A DNA stretch of 64,000 bases. Origin: Myxocyprinus asiaticus (lineage: Eukaryota; Chordata; Actinopteri; Cypriniformes; Catostomidae). The translations under genes and the position numbers were made by a program. The notes under the pieces were generated by a model. The model worked only from the letters and a program-made list of their open reading frames with translations, made no database searches and was not told where the DNA came from. The first letter of the stretch is position 1; each line of letters starts with the position of its first letter. This document shows, piece after piece, positions 1 to 11,965 of the stretch. The stretch spans positions 27,889,931-27,953,930 of the forward strand of contig NC_059372.1 of the NCBI RefSeq assembly GCF_019703515.2. Reading direction: 5' to 3'.

Positions 1-114
1 TGTCCTGACTATACATTGTGATCAGTTGAATTCCACTTTGGTGAATAAAAGTACCAATTTCTTTCCATAAAAGCAAAATCTGTACATTATTCCAAACTTT
101 TGGCCGCCAGTGTA
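1..114. mobile_element. Tc1/mariner-type transposon, terminal fragment
   Basis: The first 114 bases match the terminal inverted-repeat region of a common fish Tc1-like element. The sequence runs through CCAAACTTTTGGCC and ends GCCAGTGTA at the outer boundary. The rest of the element lies outside the window. Identification is from remembered family sequence, not a search. Confidence 0.6.
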
Positions 115-164
115 TATATATATATTTTTTGTTTGATGTGCTTTCACTCCACTATTTGCATACG

Positions 165-166
165 TT

Positions 167-189
<23 letters not shown>
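165..189. repeat. poly-T tract
   Basis: Uninterrupted run of about 25 T, directly upstream of the LINE fragment that begins near 225. Confidence 0.9.
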
Positions 190-197
<8 letters not shown>

Positions 198-361
198 GGA
201 TATTTTATATTTACTTAAGGCAGTTGGGGCAGTTTGGCAGTATATTTGCATTAGACCTGCCACAGGAGCTGCTGACACAGTTCTACTCAGCCGTCACTGA
301 GTCTGTCCTGTGTACATCTATAACTGTCTGGTTTGGTTCAGCTACCAAATCAGAGAGAAGG

Positions 362-697
362 TGTAACAGAGTTCGTACTTTCAGGGCAAAGTCAGGAGGC
401 AGTGGAAACACTCAACGTGAGTATTTTATTACTCTTCAGCGTGGTTCACAAAACTCAAACAAAAGGGCACTCAGTGGCCAAGTAATCACACACAAACGAG
501 ACAATAATTCTTGTCACACACACAGGAACAGTCTCTCTCTGGTCTCTCTCTTTTTCCCGACTGATGCGCTTGTCAGCCTTTTCAGGTCTCCCTCCGGCAT
601 CACTATAATGAGAGACAGGTGTTAATGATAATGACAGCCCAGGTGACAAGTCTTACCGCTCTCCTTCTCCAGCAGACAGACGCACATCCATGCCCCC
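362..697 (-). repeat. 3' LTR of Gmr1-like copy 1
   Basis: Begins TGTAACAGAG at 362 and aligns by eye with the second LTR at 4865. Its inner end is eroded: the terminal motif seen in copy 2 (CATGCCACA) is missing and sequence jumps to internal DNA near 697. Confidence 0.75.
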
Positions 698-779
698 CCA
701 TTTCTGGAGCAAAATTCAGCCACAGCCATCTCGGTCTGTGGATCACCTCGAATTTAAACGGCTGAAGTGCCAGGTACCA

Positions 780-2060
780 CTGGGTGATCCGCACGTTGGT
801 ATCTTACATGTGGAGGAGCCATTGGAGTGGGATGTGATCTCAGCAGAGGGTGAAGGCCCACCATAGCAGGTAGTAGTAGAGGGTTAGGACAGCCCACTTA
901 ATCGCAAGACACTCCTTCTCGATGTTACTGTACTTTGTCTCCCTCAAGGAGAACTTATGAACAGTACCGGCCGTTCCTCCCCTCCCAACTCCTGCGAGAG
1001 AACCACCCCCAGCCCCCTGTCGGATGCATCCATCTGCAAAATAAAGGGGAGAGAGAAGTTAAGAGTATGTAAAAGCGGCCCCCCACAAAGCACAGACTTT
1101 ACTTTTAGGAAAGCCTGTTGGAACGACTCCATCCACTGGACTGGATCGGGGGCCCCCTTTCTTGCAAGATCAGTCAACAGGCTGGTGACGTCAGAGTAAC
1201 TAGGCACAAACCTTCGGTAGTAGCCAGCCAGCCCCAGAAACTGTCTTACCTCCTTTTTGGTCTTGGGCCTCGGGCAGGTCACGATCGCTGCGGTTTTGTT
1301 AACCTGGGGTCACACCTGCCCGTGACCCAAGTGGAACACCGGACCGAACTTACATCCCCCAGTTGTGCACTTCTTAGGGTTGGCCGTGAGTCCCGTCTAT
1401 CGCAGCAATCTCAGGACAGATCTCAGATGTTGCATGTGCCACCACCAGTCAGTACTATAAATAATAATATCATCTAAATATGCAGCGCCATATGCTGTAT
1501 GTGGTCTGAGAATTTTGTCCATGAGATGCTGAAACGTGGCCGGGGCCCTGATCAAACTGAACAGAAGAGTCACAAATTGGTGTAAGCCGAACAGTGTGGA
1601 AAAATCAGTTTTTTCTCGGGAGACTGGAGTTAAAGGGATCTGCCAATAACCCTTTGTTAAGTCCAGTGTCGATAAAATTGAGCTGCGCCCAACCGATCTA
1701 GCAACTCGTCAATCCGAGGCATTGGGTACTTGTCAAATTTGGACACTGCATTCACTTTGCGATAGTCTACACAGAACCGGACCTTCCGTCACTCTTGACA
1801 GAATCACCAGGCTAGCCCAATCGCTGTGCGATTCTTCCATTACGCCCATCTCAAGCATTACCTCTAATTCTTCCTGAACAACCCTTTTCTTGTGTTCAGG
1901 AAGGTGATAGTGGCGGCTACGAACCACCACCACCGGGGTGGTCTCGATATGGTGTTCTATGAGGTTCGTGCAACCGGGGAGAGGCAAGAACATATCCGCG
2001 AATTCCGCTTCCAACTTGGCCAAGTCTGTGAGCTGCAACGTTGAGAGGTGGTCTCCACAC
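780..2060 (-). pseudogene. Reverse transcriptase and RNase H remnant, copy 1
   Basis: Minus-strand translation gives the start of a Gypsy reverse transcriptase (LPEHKKRVVQEELEVMLEMG near 1870) fused in frame behind integrase. Later comes [18 protein letters not shown] (about 1200-1250), the RT connection region, and an RNase H start (LQMDASDRGLG). The catalytic YxDD region around 1450-1500 is only recoverable across frameshifts. It is non-functional. Confidence 0.75.
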
Positions 2061-3101
2061 GGGACCGGGGAGAATGAATTTGGTTTGAGAGTCACCTCCG
2101 GCCCGAACTCCACCCTCTCCGGAACTACCGTCGCCAAGGCCACAGGGACCACCTCCCTCCATGATTTTAGGAGGTTGAGGTGGTAAATTTGATGTGCCCC
2201 GTCCCTGTCCGTTCGCCTAACCTCATAATTGAGATCTCCGATTTGCCGTGTGACCTCAAAGGGCCCTTGCCACTTGGCGAGTAATTTAGAGCTTGTGGTG
2301 GGCAGTAATACAAGCACTTTATCTCCCGGTGCGAAATCCCATAGTTGAGTACCCCTGTCATACAGTCGGCTTTGACGTTCCTGAGCTTGGAGCAAATTCT
2401 CCTGTGTTAAATGACCCAAAGTGTGGAGCTTTGCTCTAAGATCAAGAACGTACTGAATTTCATTTTTACTGTTTGAAGGTCCCTCCTCCCAAGCTTTCCA
2501 CATCACGTCAAGCACGCCGCGCGGCCAACACCCATACAGCAGCTTGAATGGGGAAAACCATTTGGAGGCTTGTGGGACCTCTTGCACTGCAAATAACAGG
2601 GGTTCGAGCCACATCCCAATTTCTAGCGTCCTTGTGTACGAACTTACCAATCATATTTTTTAAGGTTTTATTAAATCATTACACCAACCCATCTGTTTGT
2701 GGGTGGTAAATACTGGTGCGAGTCGATTTAATACCTAACAATTTGTACATTTCACGTAGTGTTCGTGACATAAATGTAGTGCCTTGATCAGTGAGGATTT
2801 CTTTTGGAATCCATACTCGGGAGATTATACTAAAGAGTGCCTCCGCAACACTACGTGCTGAAATGTTGGGCAGGGGCACTGCTTCCGGATTTCACATTGC
2901 ATAATCCACCAGAACTAATACTAAGCAATGCCCACATGCGGTCCATTCTAATGGCCCAACGAGGTATATGGCAGTTCTTTCGAAGGGGACCTCGATCAGC
3001 GGTAGAGGGCACAATGGCACTTTTGGGGTGGCTGGTGGATTCACCAACTGACATTCACGGCACGCCGCACACCACTTGCGAACGTGTCCGTGAATGCCCA
3101 A
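2061..3101 (-). pseudogene. Integrase remnant, copy 1
   Basis: Minus-strand pieces include a zinc-finger end ([13 protein letters not shown] near 3060), a core with [11 protein letters not shown] and YHPQTDG (about 2680-2790), and the C-terminal GPY/F-like module ([19 protein letters not shown] near 2240). The reading runs directly into pre-RT sequence. At least two frame breaks interrupt it. Confidence 0.8.
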
Positions 3102-3252
3102 CCAAAATAAAACGGGCCATTATTCAGTTAAGCATTTTCTCATTACCTAAATGGCTAGCCATTGGATTATGGTGAGCCACCTGGAAGAGGGTTTCCTGAC
3201 GGCTCTTCAGCACTAATAATTGGGTTATTTTATTTTGAATGTTCTGCATCAC

Positions 3253-3834
3253 TCAGTACAACTGATCTTTAATAATTGAAAAATATGGGTATGTGAGTGC
3301 AACGTCAGGCTGGAGCTTTTGACCAACGATGACTCTCACTTGGTCAAACACGTGTTTGAGGGACTCGTCACATAACTGCTCTAGAGGGAAATCCCCCTCA
3401 GGGAAACCCCTGAGGACAGGAATTCCCTCTCTTGCATCATCTTGACACGGAGCAGACATAGACGGCCCTGGCACCGCCTCCCCAGCCATAGCATCGCACG
3501 TCACACACCGAGACAACATTTTACAGGACACATCCACACATATTTCCGTTAATAAATTCCTAAAATCAGGCCAATTTGTTCCCAAAATCAGTGGATGGGT
3601 GTGATGGGAATTAACTGCAGCCTCTACTCTATGCTTTTTCCACCTAAATAGCATCTCAATGGTAACCACTGGATACCTGTGAATATCCCCATGCACACAC
3701 TGCACACTCACCCATTTATTCGTACCCAATGCCCCGCCTTGCACCAAGCGTGAGTGGATAGAGGTTTGGGTACAACCCGAATCCACCAAAGCTTGATATG
3801 TATCCCCTTTTAAACTCACCAGTATCCGATACAT
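3253..3834 (-). pseudogene. Retroviral-type aspartic protease, copy 1
   Basis: A 193-codon open frame contains the protease active-site motif ALVDSGCTQTSIH at its N-terminal end. This is the single-motif half-enzyme typical of LTR elements, which acts as a dimer to cut the Gag-Pol precursor. It is a surviving open piece of a dead element and not a host gene. Confidence 0.75.
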
Positions 3835-3855
3835 CCCTGCCCGATCGGGGGCGGC

Positions 3856-4286
3856 CTACAGAGCATCAGGGATCTGGATCAGCATCCCCACCTCCATCAC
3901 TGGACATGGATCCTGGCAGTGCCCGGCTTCCCCGCAGCTCACACAGACCGGCCCAGGTTTCACTACTGTGCCCAGGGGGCAGTCTCGACAACCTGGGGGG
4001 GAGAGTGGAGGAAGACAGGGGAAGGGTGAGACACAGACAAGGGGAAGGGTTTGGGCAGGGCTCCTCCCCACTTCCGGGGGGGTTGAGAGGTAGGAGAGAA
4101 AGAAAGAGAAGAGAGAGAAGAAGAAGCCTCTGGTTCGCTACCTCCTGGAAACGCCACCATGTAGTCTTCTATCAGATTGAAGGCCTCTTCCAGCAATGCC
4201 AGGCGGTGGCACTGGACCCACTCGGTCATCCCCCAACAGAGTTGAGAGATGAACTGCTCCATTGTCACCAGGTCGCCAATATCCAC
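3856..4286 (-). pseudogene. Gag C-terminal part with CCHC zinc knuckle, copy 1
   Basis: Two overlapping minus-strand frames carry Gag-like sequence ([17 protein letters not shown]). A nucleic-acid-binding zinc knuckle CVSCGEAGHCQDPC (CX2CX4HX4C) follows at about 3900-3945. The frames must shift to join, so the product is broken. Confidence 0.75.
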
Positions 4287-4847
4287 TGCGCCGCGGGTTC
4301 CCTCAGCCAGCAGCCATCTTCAACAGGCATCCCGGCTCTGATGCGTGAAAGCAAATGACTGGCCGTGCTTCCCAAACTTCATGGTCCTGAAGTGCTTGTG
4401 GTTCTGCTCAGGACTACAGCCAACACATTACATGATTATCTTCTTCAGGTCTCTGTAGTTGAGGAGACTGGTGGCAGGAAGTTGCTGGGCCCCTAGCTGT
4501 GCTAGCAAAGGTAACAGGCAGGCCTATTGGTCGGTGTGGAGATGGCCACCCTCGGCCGACTTTTCAAATTAGTCGAGGCAGGCCTCGGGATCATCGCGTG
4601 GCCCCATTTTGATGAGGGTAAAAGGGATTGTGGGCTATGGGGTCGCAGCTGCAGCCCTCTCTCTGCCGATCAGGCTCCGGAATGTCTGCCGATCCTCCAC
4701 TTAGGCCTGAAGCAGGAAATGGAAACACTGTTCCTGCTCCAGGCTTAAATCCATGAGGGCTTGATGTTGGTTCTGCTGGATGCTGGCGAGGGAATTGATT
4801 ACTTCATCCAGAGTTGAAGGGTCCATGATGACGTTATCCTCCAAATA

Positions 4848-5163
4848 CCGGGTTACGGCACCAGTGTAACAGAGTTCGTATTTGCAGGAAAAATGGAGGA
4901 GTCAAGAGGCAGCGGAAACAGTCAACGTGAATATTTTATTACTCTTCAGCGTCGTTCACAAAACTCAAACAAAAGGGCATTCAGTGGCCAAGTAATCACA
5001 CACAAACGAGACAATTATTCTTGTTGCGCACACATAGGAACAGTCTTTCTCTAGTCTCTCTCTCTCTTTCCCGACTGATGCGCTTGTCAGCCTTTTCAGG
5101 TCTCCCTCTGCCATCACTATAACATGAGACAGGTGTTAATCATAATGACAGCCCAGGTGATGA
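4848..5163 (-). repeat. 5' LTR and primer-binding site of Gmr1-like copy 1
   Basis: LTR 4865-5163 starts TGTAACAGAG. Compared with the other LTR and with copy 2 it lacks about 55 outer bases, so the element was truncated at its 5' end and no target duplication remains. Immediately inside, at 4848-4863 and one base away, is TGGTGCCGTAACCCGG (minus strand), a tRNA primer-binding site similar to that in copy 2. Confidence 0.75.
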
Positions 5164-5556
5164 GACAGGTAGAATGACTCTGGACCCCACAAACCCTGCC
5201 CACTCCCTCTTTGAACTGTTACCCTCTGGCCGGCGCTACGAGCACTGAGCACCAGGACATCCAGGCACAAGAACCGTTTTTACCCTCAGGCCATTTTCCT
5301 CATGAACAATTTAACTGCCTCAGGACTCCCCATAGTGCAATAATGTAAATACGTATCTCATGTACATATGTAAATTCACATATTTAATTCAATAACTGTA
5401 CATACCCCCACCTTGCACATATATTACAACTTGCACATGTACAAACGCCATTCTGTTATATGTACTATTATTTGTATGTCTATTTATACTCTTACCTTGT
5501 TTTATATTCTGTGTCTCACTGTAATGTTCTGTGTGCACTTGTTTCTCCTATCACCC

Positions 5557-5591
<35 letters not shown>

Positions 5592-5640
5592 GTGTACGTG
5601 AGAACACAACGCAATAAAGCTCATTCTGATTCTGATCTGA

Positions 5641-6037
5641 GGTGTCTTAATGCAGATCCATAATGGGCGGAGCTCATGATAGCAGACGAGTCGAAGTTTA
5701 CTTTTAAGGGAGGGTGGGGAAGGCGTGAGTAGTCAAGTGCAAAATATGTTCGATCGTTAAATTTGAAGCAAGAGTCTTTTAATTATATTAATAGTGTCAA
5801 ATTTTGGATGCACACTGTCCGTAATATGTCAGCTGCGAATTCCCGAAAATCACGCCCTAAAATAACACACAACTCCCCTCTAAAGAGTAAAATGGTTGAG
5901 TCTGCTCGCGCGCCTCCTCCATTCTTGCTTTGACCAAACGAACACACGCGCTTGCAGTCCATCAAACTTTATTTCACGTTGTCTCGCGTGTCTGTTTATC
6001 ACCGTTTGAATGAGGCGTAAATAAAAGCGTTTTATCC
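5641..6037 (+). promoter_or_regulatory. sephs2 upstream region and 5' UTR
   Basis: This gap between the LINE tail and the sephs2 start must hold the promoter and 5' leader. A GC-box-like GGGCGG lies near 5665 and CpG density rises toward 6040. No clear TATA box is seen. An in-frame stop at 6011-6013 precedes the start codon, fixing 6038 as the first usable ATG. The transcription start cannot be placed. Confidence 0.45.
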
Positions 6038-8135
6038 ATGTCAGGTTCCGAGCCACCTTCCGGTGATTCTGGCGGAGCGGGAGGGTATGGAGCATTTTAC
6101 CCGGCGGGATACCAGGCGTTTCACCCGGTGGAGCACGGCCTAGACCGCAGCTTCCGACTCACGGCCCTCTCCGACCTGAAAGGATGAGGGTGTAAAGTCC
6201 CGCAGGAGGCTCTGCTCAAACTCCTGCAGGGACTGGAGCCCGACCGGCCGCCCGGAGCGGATGGCGGTTCGGGGACGGGTGTTGGAGACGAGACTGCGGA
6301 TTTCGGGCAGCTCGTATCAGTTGGACAGGGTCCTCGACTAGGTAAATCATTACACGTGCTGCCTGTCAAACTGGCATAATGAAATAGCTGTGCATATAGA
6401 CACGTCTGATAGCAGTTTGATAGTTAACCAGCTAGTTAAGCAAAGAACAAATGCTTTTTAATTGCCAAAATAAAAGAGAAACGAACCATTTCCTGAAACA
6501 AACCTCCGTCTTCTATCTATTTGATTAAGGAAATAAGTGTCTGTATAAAGTTCATACTACTAGCAATAGTCAGCAAGGTATATTGATGCATTCATACACT
6601 GTAAAAGTATGTGCATTCATCTATATGTTTTTTTTTGTGCTAGATAAATGTCATAAAATGTCTAATTGTTTTATCACTTGCACAGATTAAACAAGCTTTA
6701 CTGAGAAATGCATAGGACGTGGCTCAGGTTGCAGGAAAATGACAAAATAGACAATTGTGCAGAAAGACACAGAATGTAAACAAAAATGTTATGATGTAGG
6801 AAGTATAGAGTAAAAAAAAGTGAATACAATTTTCTGTATTTAAAACATGGTAATGGGACAGTTGCACCACTGATGAACTCCTAAAGTGGAAGGCATTATG
6901 TGCACTAAATAGTAGGAGAGCAGCAATGTATATAACAAGTAATAGAAATGTGCAGTGCAAGTTTTTACAGAACATTAATGTGATTTATACATACTTGGTG
7001 GCACAGTGCAACATAGACTTCGAAGTTCGAAACCCATATAATTTTAATTAAACCGTATGTTTTTATATGATTTACCTAGTCCCGTTCTATTAAATTACAT
7101 AACAGCGTCAGATTTGTTTTACCTTTGGCTTATGTCCTTTAGATTAAAAACTACTGGTAAGTGTAATACAGTCATCTGAAAGGGATGTGAACTATGGACT
7201 TGATCTTAAGTTAATGCTTGACACTTTAGAAATGCCTTAAGTAATCCTGTAAGAATGCTAAAGCAAGCTGATTAACTAAAGATTGAAGCAGACATAGATG
7301 GTCATTTTAATTTAACATAATTAGGCTTTTAGGTGTTATGATTTTAACAATCTTTCTTGGCTGCAGGTATTGGAATGGACTCATGTGTGATTCCTCTGAG
7401 GCATGGAGGTCTCTCTTTGGTCCAGACCACTGATTTCTTCTATCCTTTAGTGGAGGATCCCTACATGATGGTAAGTAATGCTTCATAAAAGTGTGTCCCT
7501 CACATATAAATGAATATCCTATTAATTGTGTGTTCTATCACGCCCTCCTTTTACAGGGACGAATTGCCTGTGCAAATGTACTGAGTGATCTGTATGCCAT
7601 GGGCATCACAGAGTGCGACAACATGCTCATGCTTCTTAGTGTCAGTCAGAAGATGAATGAGAAGGTGAGCTGTTAACTCTCTCTCTAATATAATAAATCA
7701 AAAGAATGACAATGTTTTCGAGAGGTTTCATTTTCTGTTAACATAGATTTGATTATATTTTTACATTAGGTTTTTGCAGGAAAACTGTGGTGCATTTTTG
7801 GCCTGCCACCTGCAATTTTTCACACTCCAATTTATAAGTTCACCATTCACACACACATTCTGGTTCTGTTCTCTCCATCTCACTTTGAAAAGTCTTATTT
7901 CATTCCACTAGAGGGCAGCAAGCACTAGAAAAAAAACATTTCTCTGTCACATTCCATAATATACAGTTCTGAAATGTAGGTGGCGCTCTAATGCATTTTA
8001 GCCCTCCATAGACATTCAGTCTAATTTTCAGTTCATGCACCACCCTCATTGTTTTATTGAATATCTCATTATCTGAGTGGACTAGAAGCTCAGGCTAGTA
8101 ATTAGAAAGCTGAGATTCTATCCCTTTGCTATGAT

Positions 8136-8177
<42 letters not shown>

Positions 8178-11100
8178 CACTATCATCAATAGTGGAAAAA
8201 TTTTTCTGATAATTTGTTTATCATGCATTTCCTGCTGGATGACATATTTTGTTCTGGACATCTAAAATAAAAAATTGCATTATCCAGCCAAGCAAGCTCA
8301 CAGTAAAGTAAAAAGCTGGTCATTTTTTCTTTTTTTAGAAAACTAAGATAAGAGCAGATATAAAGTTTTTGGCTATTTGAAGCTTACAGCAGCAATGATC
8401 GGCGCATAAGAGCATTTGTATTTGATGACTTACGAAATCGTATTTCACTTTGTGATTCTTTTGAAAATCTTTCAAACTGTGCTATTAGGGCAACATAATA
8501 AACTGTACATACACATTCCTGAAAATCAGACCTTTCATTTGATATATGACTTGTCCATTTAAGTGCTAATTTGCGACACAAATGTTCTGAGACCTTATTT
8601 TGTTATTTTATGTAACATAAATGTGAAGGTGAAATGCGAAGTTATTCCTTGAAATGTTCAGATTCAGAGCTGTCAAATGATACCCTAAATGCCTGATCTA
8701 TGTATGCGGGGACTTTAAAGTTTTAAGCGTAAACTTTTCATGATATAGCACCCTTCTTTGGATACGTCGGCGGGTTTAAGGGGTTAAGGAACTTGGGCAT
8801 GAAATGGTTAATTATCTGGTTAATTATACAGTATGTACTGTACTGATTTGCTCTAGGAGAGGGAGCATGTGATACCTTTAATGATGAAGGGCTTCCGTGA
8901 TGCAGCGGAGGAGGGCGGGACTTCAGTAACTGGAGGACAAACAGTCATCAATCCCTGGATAATCATTGGGGGTGTGGCCACTGTGGTGTGCCAGCCCAAT
9001 GACTTCATCATGTATGTTTCTATTCATCCTATAACAAAGAAGACTGTTACATCTAATATTTGCTTTATCTGATTTGAAAATGTTACAAATATGAATTGTT
9101 AGCCTTTCAGAGGCTTTTGTCATTTTGTAAAAGCTCACGTGTCTGGCTACATGTGCTTGTTTGTGAACAGGCCTGACAGTGCTGTACCTGGAGATGTATT
9201 AGTTCTTACCAAACCTTTGGGAACTCAAGTAGCAGTTAATGCCCATCAGTGGATGGATATGGTGAGTGCTGCTATATTGTTTTTTTATATATTTGTTTGA
9301 GTAGGCGATATAAAGAGATGACAATCATGCATGTTTGCATCACATCTCCTCGATCTCACCTCTGTCTCTCACATTTGTACTTCATTTTTCCAGCCAGATA
9401 AATGGAACAAGATAAAGTTGGTGATTTCCAAGGAGGAGGTGGAGCATGCCTATCAGGAAGCTATGCTCAATATGGCCACCCTCAATCGCACTGGTACCAC
9501 ATTGCATAAGCATTCATTGCATGGATTAATTTTAACAATGGGTTCAATATTCAGTACACACCATGTAGATTTTGTTCTAATTTAAATGCCCTTTATCTGT
9601 CTTTTTGAAATGATAAGCAAAGGAGACAGGATAATTAACCAATATTATATGCCAACATAAAATGCCTGCCTGTCTTTTGAGGAGCTAAGAGGGATGATAA
9701 TTTTTTTATTTGCTGCTTAATTTATTTCCTAAGGTTCTTATTAGCAATGTATTGGGAGGTTTTTTTTTAGATGTTTGGGTGATTTTGAGCATAATTAGAA
9801 TGAATTCACAGGTGTCTATGTACTGTAAGGTTTGCTAATGTTTCTCGTATATTTTATTTTTCAGCTGCTGCTTTAATGCATAAATTTAATGCACATGCTG
9901 CCACGGACATCACAGGATTTGGGATCATTGGTCATGCACGTAATCTTGCACAGCAGCAGCGAAATGACGTCGCCTTTGTCATTCACAACCTTCCCATTAT
10001 CTCTAAAATGGCTGCAGTCAGCAAAGCTTGCGGCAACCTATTTGGGCTTCTGCAGGGTACCTCCTCTGAAACATCAGGTAAGAGCCACAGTTCAACATAA
10101 TGGACAAACACACTTTGGGTGCTTCTCTTTTTTTTTTTTTTTATTGTACATTCTTGGATCCTACATTCTGAACATTTAATGTTTTTTGTTTTTATTAAGA
10201 ATTAAAAAAAAAAAAAAGTTTAAAAACTTGGCAAATATTGGCAAAGGATTTCTCAGTTTGTTTATTTCGGTCATTTTGAGCATTTTATACTGTTTCATCT
10301 ATAATACAAAAATTTGTAAATCTGATTTATTCTGCTTGTACAAAATCAACAGTGTACATTTTGGAATTACAATTTGAGTACATGCCTATTTCACAAATGA
10401 ATCTCCATTGCATTCATAACAGATGTCATGTCCATGGCAATAAATCCATTACTTCCCAACTAATTTAAAACAATTTGTTGCAGTGTTACAGGGGTTTAGG
10501 GAGGTGCTGTAACAATTCTTTCTGCCATCTAATATTTTTGGAGAAACTTACATCCAGTGGTCTTTTCACATTGTGTGGGCTTTTAGCCCCATTGTTCCCT
10601 TCCATAAAAAAAATAATGTTACTAAAAGTATTTTTTAGAGAAAAATTATGCAATTTGTGGGAAAGATGCAGTACCCAGTGTAACAGGTGGGGAAGCTAGA
10701 GAACAGTATGGGGCTAGGGGCTAAATTTGAGAAAATTTGAAATGTTATTAGGTCAAAGTTTATTCATATATGTGCAAAAACCTATTTAAAGCTGCATTAC
10801 ATCCAGAATGCCAGAAGTTGAAAGGTCACAACTGTTTTTTCCCATATGGGTCAAAATTGACATTTTAAGACAATGGAAGGAACAACTGGTTTTAAATAGT
10901 TATTTCACTTAACAATTATGTACAGAAACACATTTTCTTTATTTTGTTTGTTTCGATTGTCTTGACAAAGTCACAACATTTGCTTCTGGTATCAAAAACT
11001 ATGCACTTATGCAGTATTTGTAGTGTATTCTTTACCCATGCCGGTTCAAATATGACCCTAAGACAATAGAAGGGTTAAAAGGAAGTAACCATTCAAAAAA

Positions 11101-11965
11101 GCAGATACATACACAAAAACTAAACATGCTGTTAATCAGTAACAGTGATTGGTGTATATTGTCATGAAATCAGAGACCCTCCCCTCCAAATCTGAACACA
11201 AATGGTCACAGGAGACTCATTTAGCGACCAGATGTAAACAGTGATGTGTCTCGCTTGACAACGTGATCGGATCACCCGAGATATTAATACCATGTGTAAA
11301 TGTGGTCAGACATATATTGGTCAAAAAGTGTGGGAACCCTGACAATACATTTGCATAGAAATTAAAATTAATATATTGTCAGCTGAGATTTCTACATGCC
11401 CTTAAAACTTAAGTAATTTTTTCGATGTTAAAATACTTTAGCAATGTGGCTCTGTTTGTTTGAGCATCCCAACCGGCCCACCATTACAATATATTTTCTC
11501 AACCAATAATGTAAGTTTGGGACAAAACTGTCTGTCTGTTCAATCAATGGCAGATGGGAGGGGTATTTGGGAAGCTGTTTGAAAACAATGTTTATTTTTG
11601 CATTTCCGTTTGGTGATGCTGAATTTACACACTTCAGCTTTAAAGTCTTCTGTAAGTCTTTTTCCTTTCTGTCTCTCTCAGGTGGTCTGTTGATCTGTTT
11701 GCCACGGGAGCAGGCTGCCCGCTTTTGCGCCGAGATGAAATCCAGTCATGTGGATGTGTCAGGAGCACTGGGGCAGGACAGCGGAACGGGCGATGGGCAA
11801 CAGGCTTGGATCATTGGCATCGTGGAGAAGGGCAATCGCTGTGCCCGCATCATCGACAAACCTAGAATCATAGAGGTGCCATACCGCGGCTCAGTGGTCG
11901 GCACACAGGAGGGCAACAGCAACAATAATGCAAGTCTGCCTGAGGTGCAGCCAACCCTGACATAA
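6038..11965 (+). CDS. sephs2: Selenophosphate synthetase 2 (selenoprotein), 8 exons
   Basis: The enzyme makes selenophosphate from selenide and ATP, the selenium donor for selenocysteine-tRNA synthesis in the cytosol. Exons, all GT/AG: 6038-6341, 7367-7470, 7557-7664, 8857-9011, 9171-9261, 9394-9493, 9865-10077, 11682-11965. They join in phase to 453 codons, giving 452 aa. The glycine-rich N-terminus leads to the active site G-U50-G-C-K53, where U is an in-frame TGA. Next comes the nucleotide-binding core [15 protein letters not shown], with metal-binding Asp candidates D106 and D124, then [11 protein letters not shown] (exon 7) and the C-terminal [13 protein letters not shown] (exon 8). Selenocysteine plus Cys-Lys separates it from its paralog sephs1. 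The multi-exon form fits non-mammalian vertebrates; placental mammals carry an intronless copy. Length is near the human protein's 448 aa. An upstream in-frame stop supports the start, although the Kozak context is weak. A plain ORF finder would end it at residue 49. Confidence 0.93.
6185..6187 (+). other. sephs2: UGA selenocysteine codon (residue 50) of sephs2
   Basis: TGA lies exactly 49 codons after the start, in frame, between GGA and GGG-TGT-AAA-GTC. It gives the family active-site motif G-U-G-C-K-V-P. Reading continues open for 51 codons to a canonical donor, and the next exon completes PRLGIGMD. Recoding is supported by a nearby stem-loop and a SECIS candidate in the 3' UTR. Confidence 0.93.
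6196..6234 (+). promoter_or_regulatory. Selenocysteine-redefinition-like stem-loop after the UGA
   Basis: Arms GTCCCGCAGGAG (6197-6208) and CTCCTGCAGGGAC (6221-6233) pair over 12 base pairs with one bulged A. A6196-T6234 adds one further pair, and the loop is 12 bases. The stem starts nine bases after the UGA. Such downstream stem-loops (SRE) are known to raise UGA recoding in some selenoprotein genes. The structure is seen; the function is inferred. Confidence 0.65.
8139..8176. repeat. (AT)n microsatellite in sephs2 intron 3
   Basis: About 19 uninterrupted TA units within intron 3 (7665-8856). The rest of that 1.2-kb intron shows no recognisable gene or element. Confidence 0.9.
10078..11681 (+). 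other. sephs2 intron 7
   Basis: This is the longest intron of the gene at 1.6 kb, with donor GGTAAGAG and acceptor TCTCTCTCAG. It contains T- and A-runs near 10130 and 10203. The part near 11220-11320 (GATCGGATCACCCGAG) resembles a dispersed fish repeat. No coding sequence is seen in it. Confidence 0.6.

Larger units (their letters stand above)
362..5163 (-). mobile_element. Gmr1-like LTR retrotransposon, copy 1 (decayed)
   Basis: A Gypsy-like LTR element lies on the minus strand between two related LTRs that both begin TGTAACAGAG on the plus strand. Minus-strand remnants appear in the order gag with zinc knuckle, protease (VDSGC), integrase, reverse transcriptase, RNase H. Integrase therefore precedes reverse transcriptase, an order known for the Gmr1-like group of deuterostome Ty3/gypsy elements. 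Frames are broken at many places, so it is not coding-competent. A primer-binding site (4848-4863) lies one base inside the 5' LTR. Confidence 0.85.
225..5640 (+). mobile_element. Non-LTR retrotransposon (LINE) 3' part, split by an LTR element
   Basis: At 225-361 the plus strand encodes a LINE reverse-transcriptase C-terminal segment containing LPQELLTQFYSAV and ITVWFGSATK. The reading resumes after the inserted LTR element at about 5164 with DPTNPAHSLFELLPSGRRY. It is followed by an AT-rich 3' UTR, a 29-base poly-A run (5557-5585), AATAAA and a short TTCTGATTCTGA tail. The two halves read as one element once the insertion is removed. Exact clade (L2, Rex or other) is not settled from sequence alone. 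Confidence 0.7.

Noticed and set aside
6038..11965. Identification as sephs1
   Set aside because: Sephs1 has an ordinary amino acid at the active-site position. Here the codon is TGA with redefinition-like and SECIS signals, and the N-terminus is the longer Gly-rich sephs2 type.
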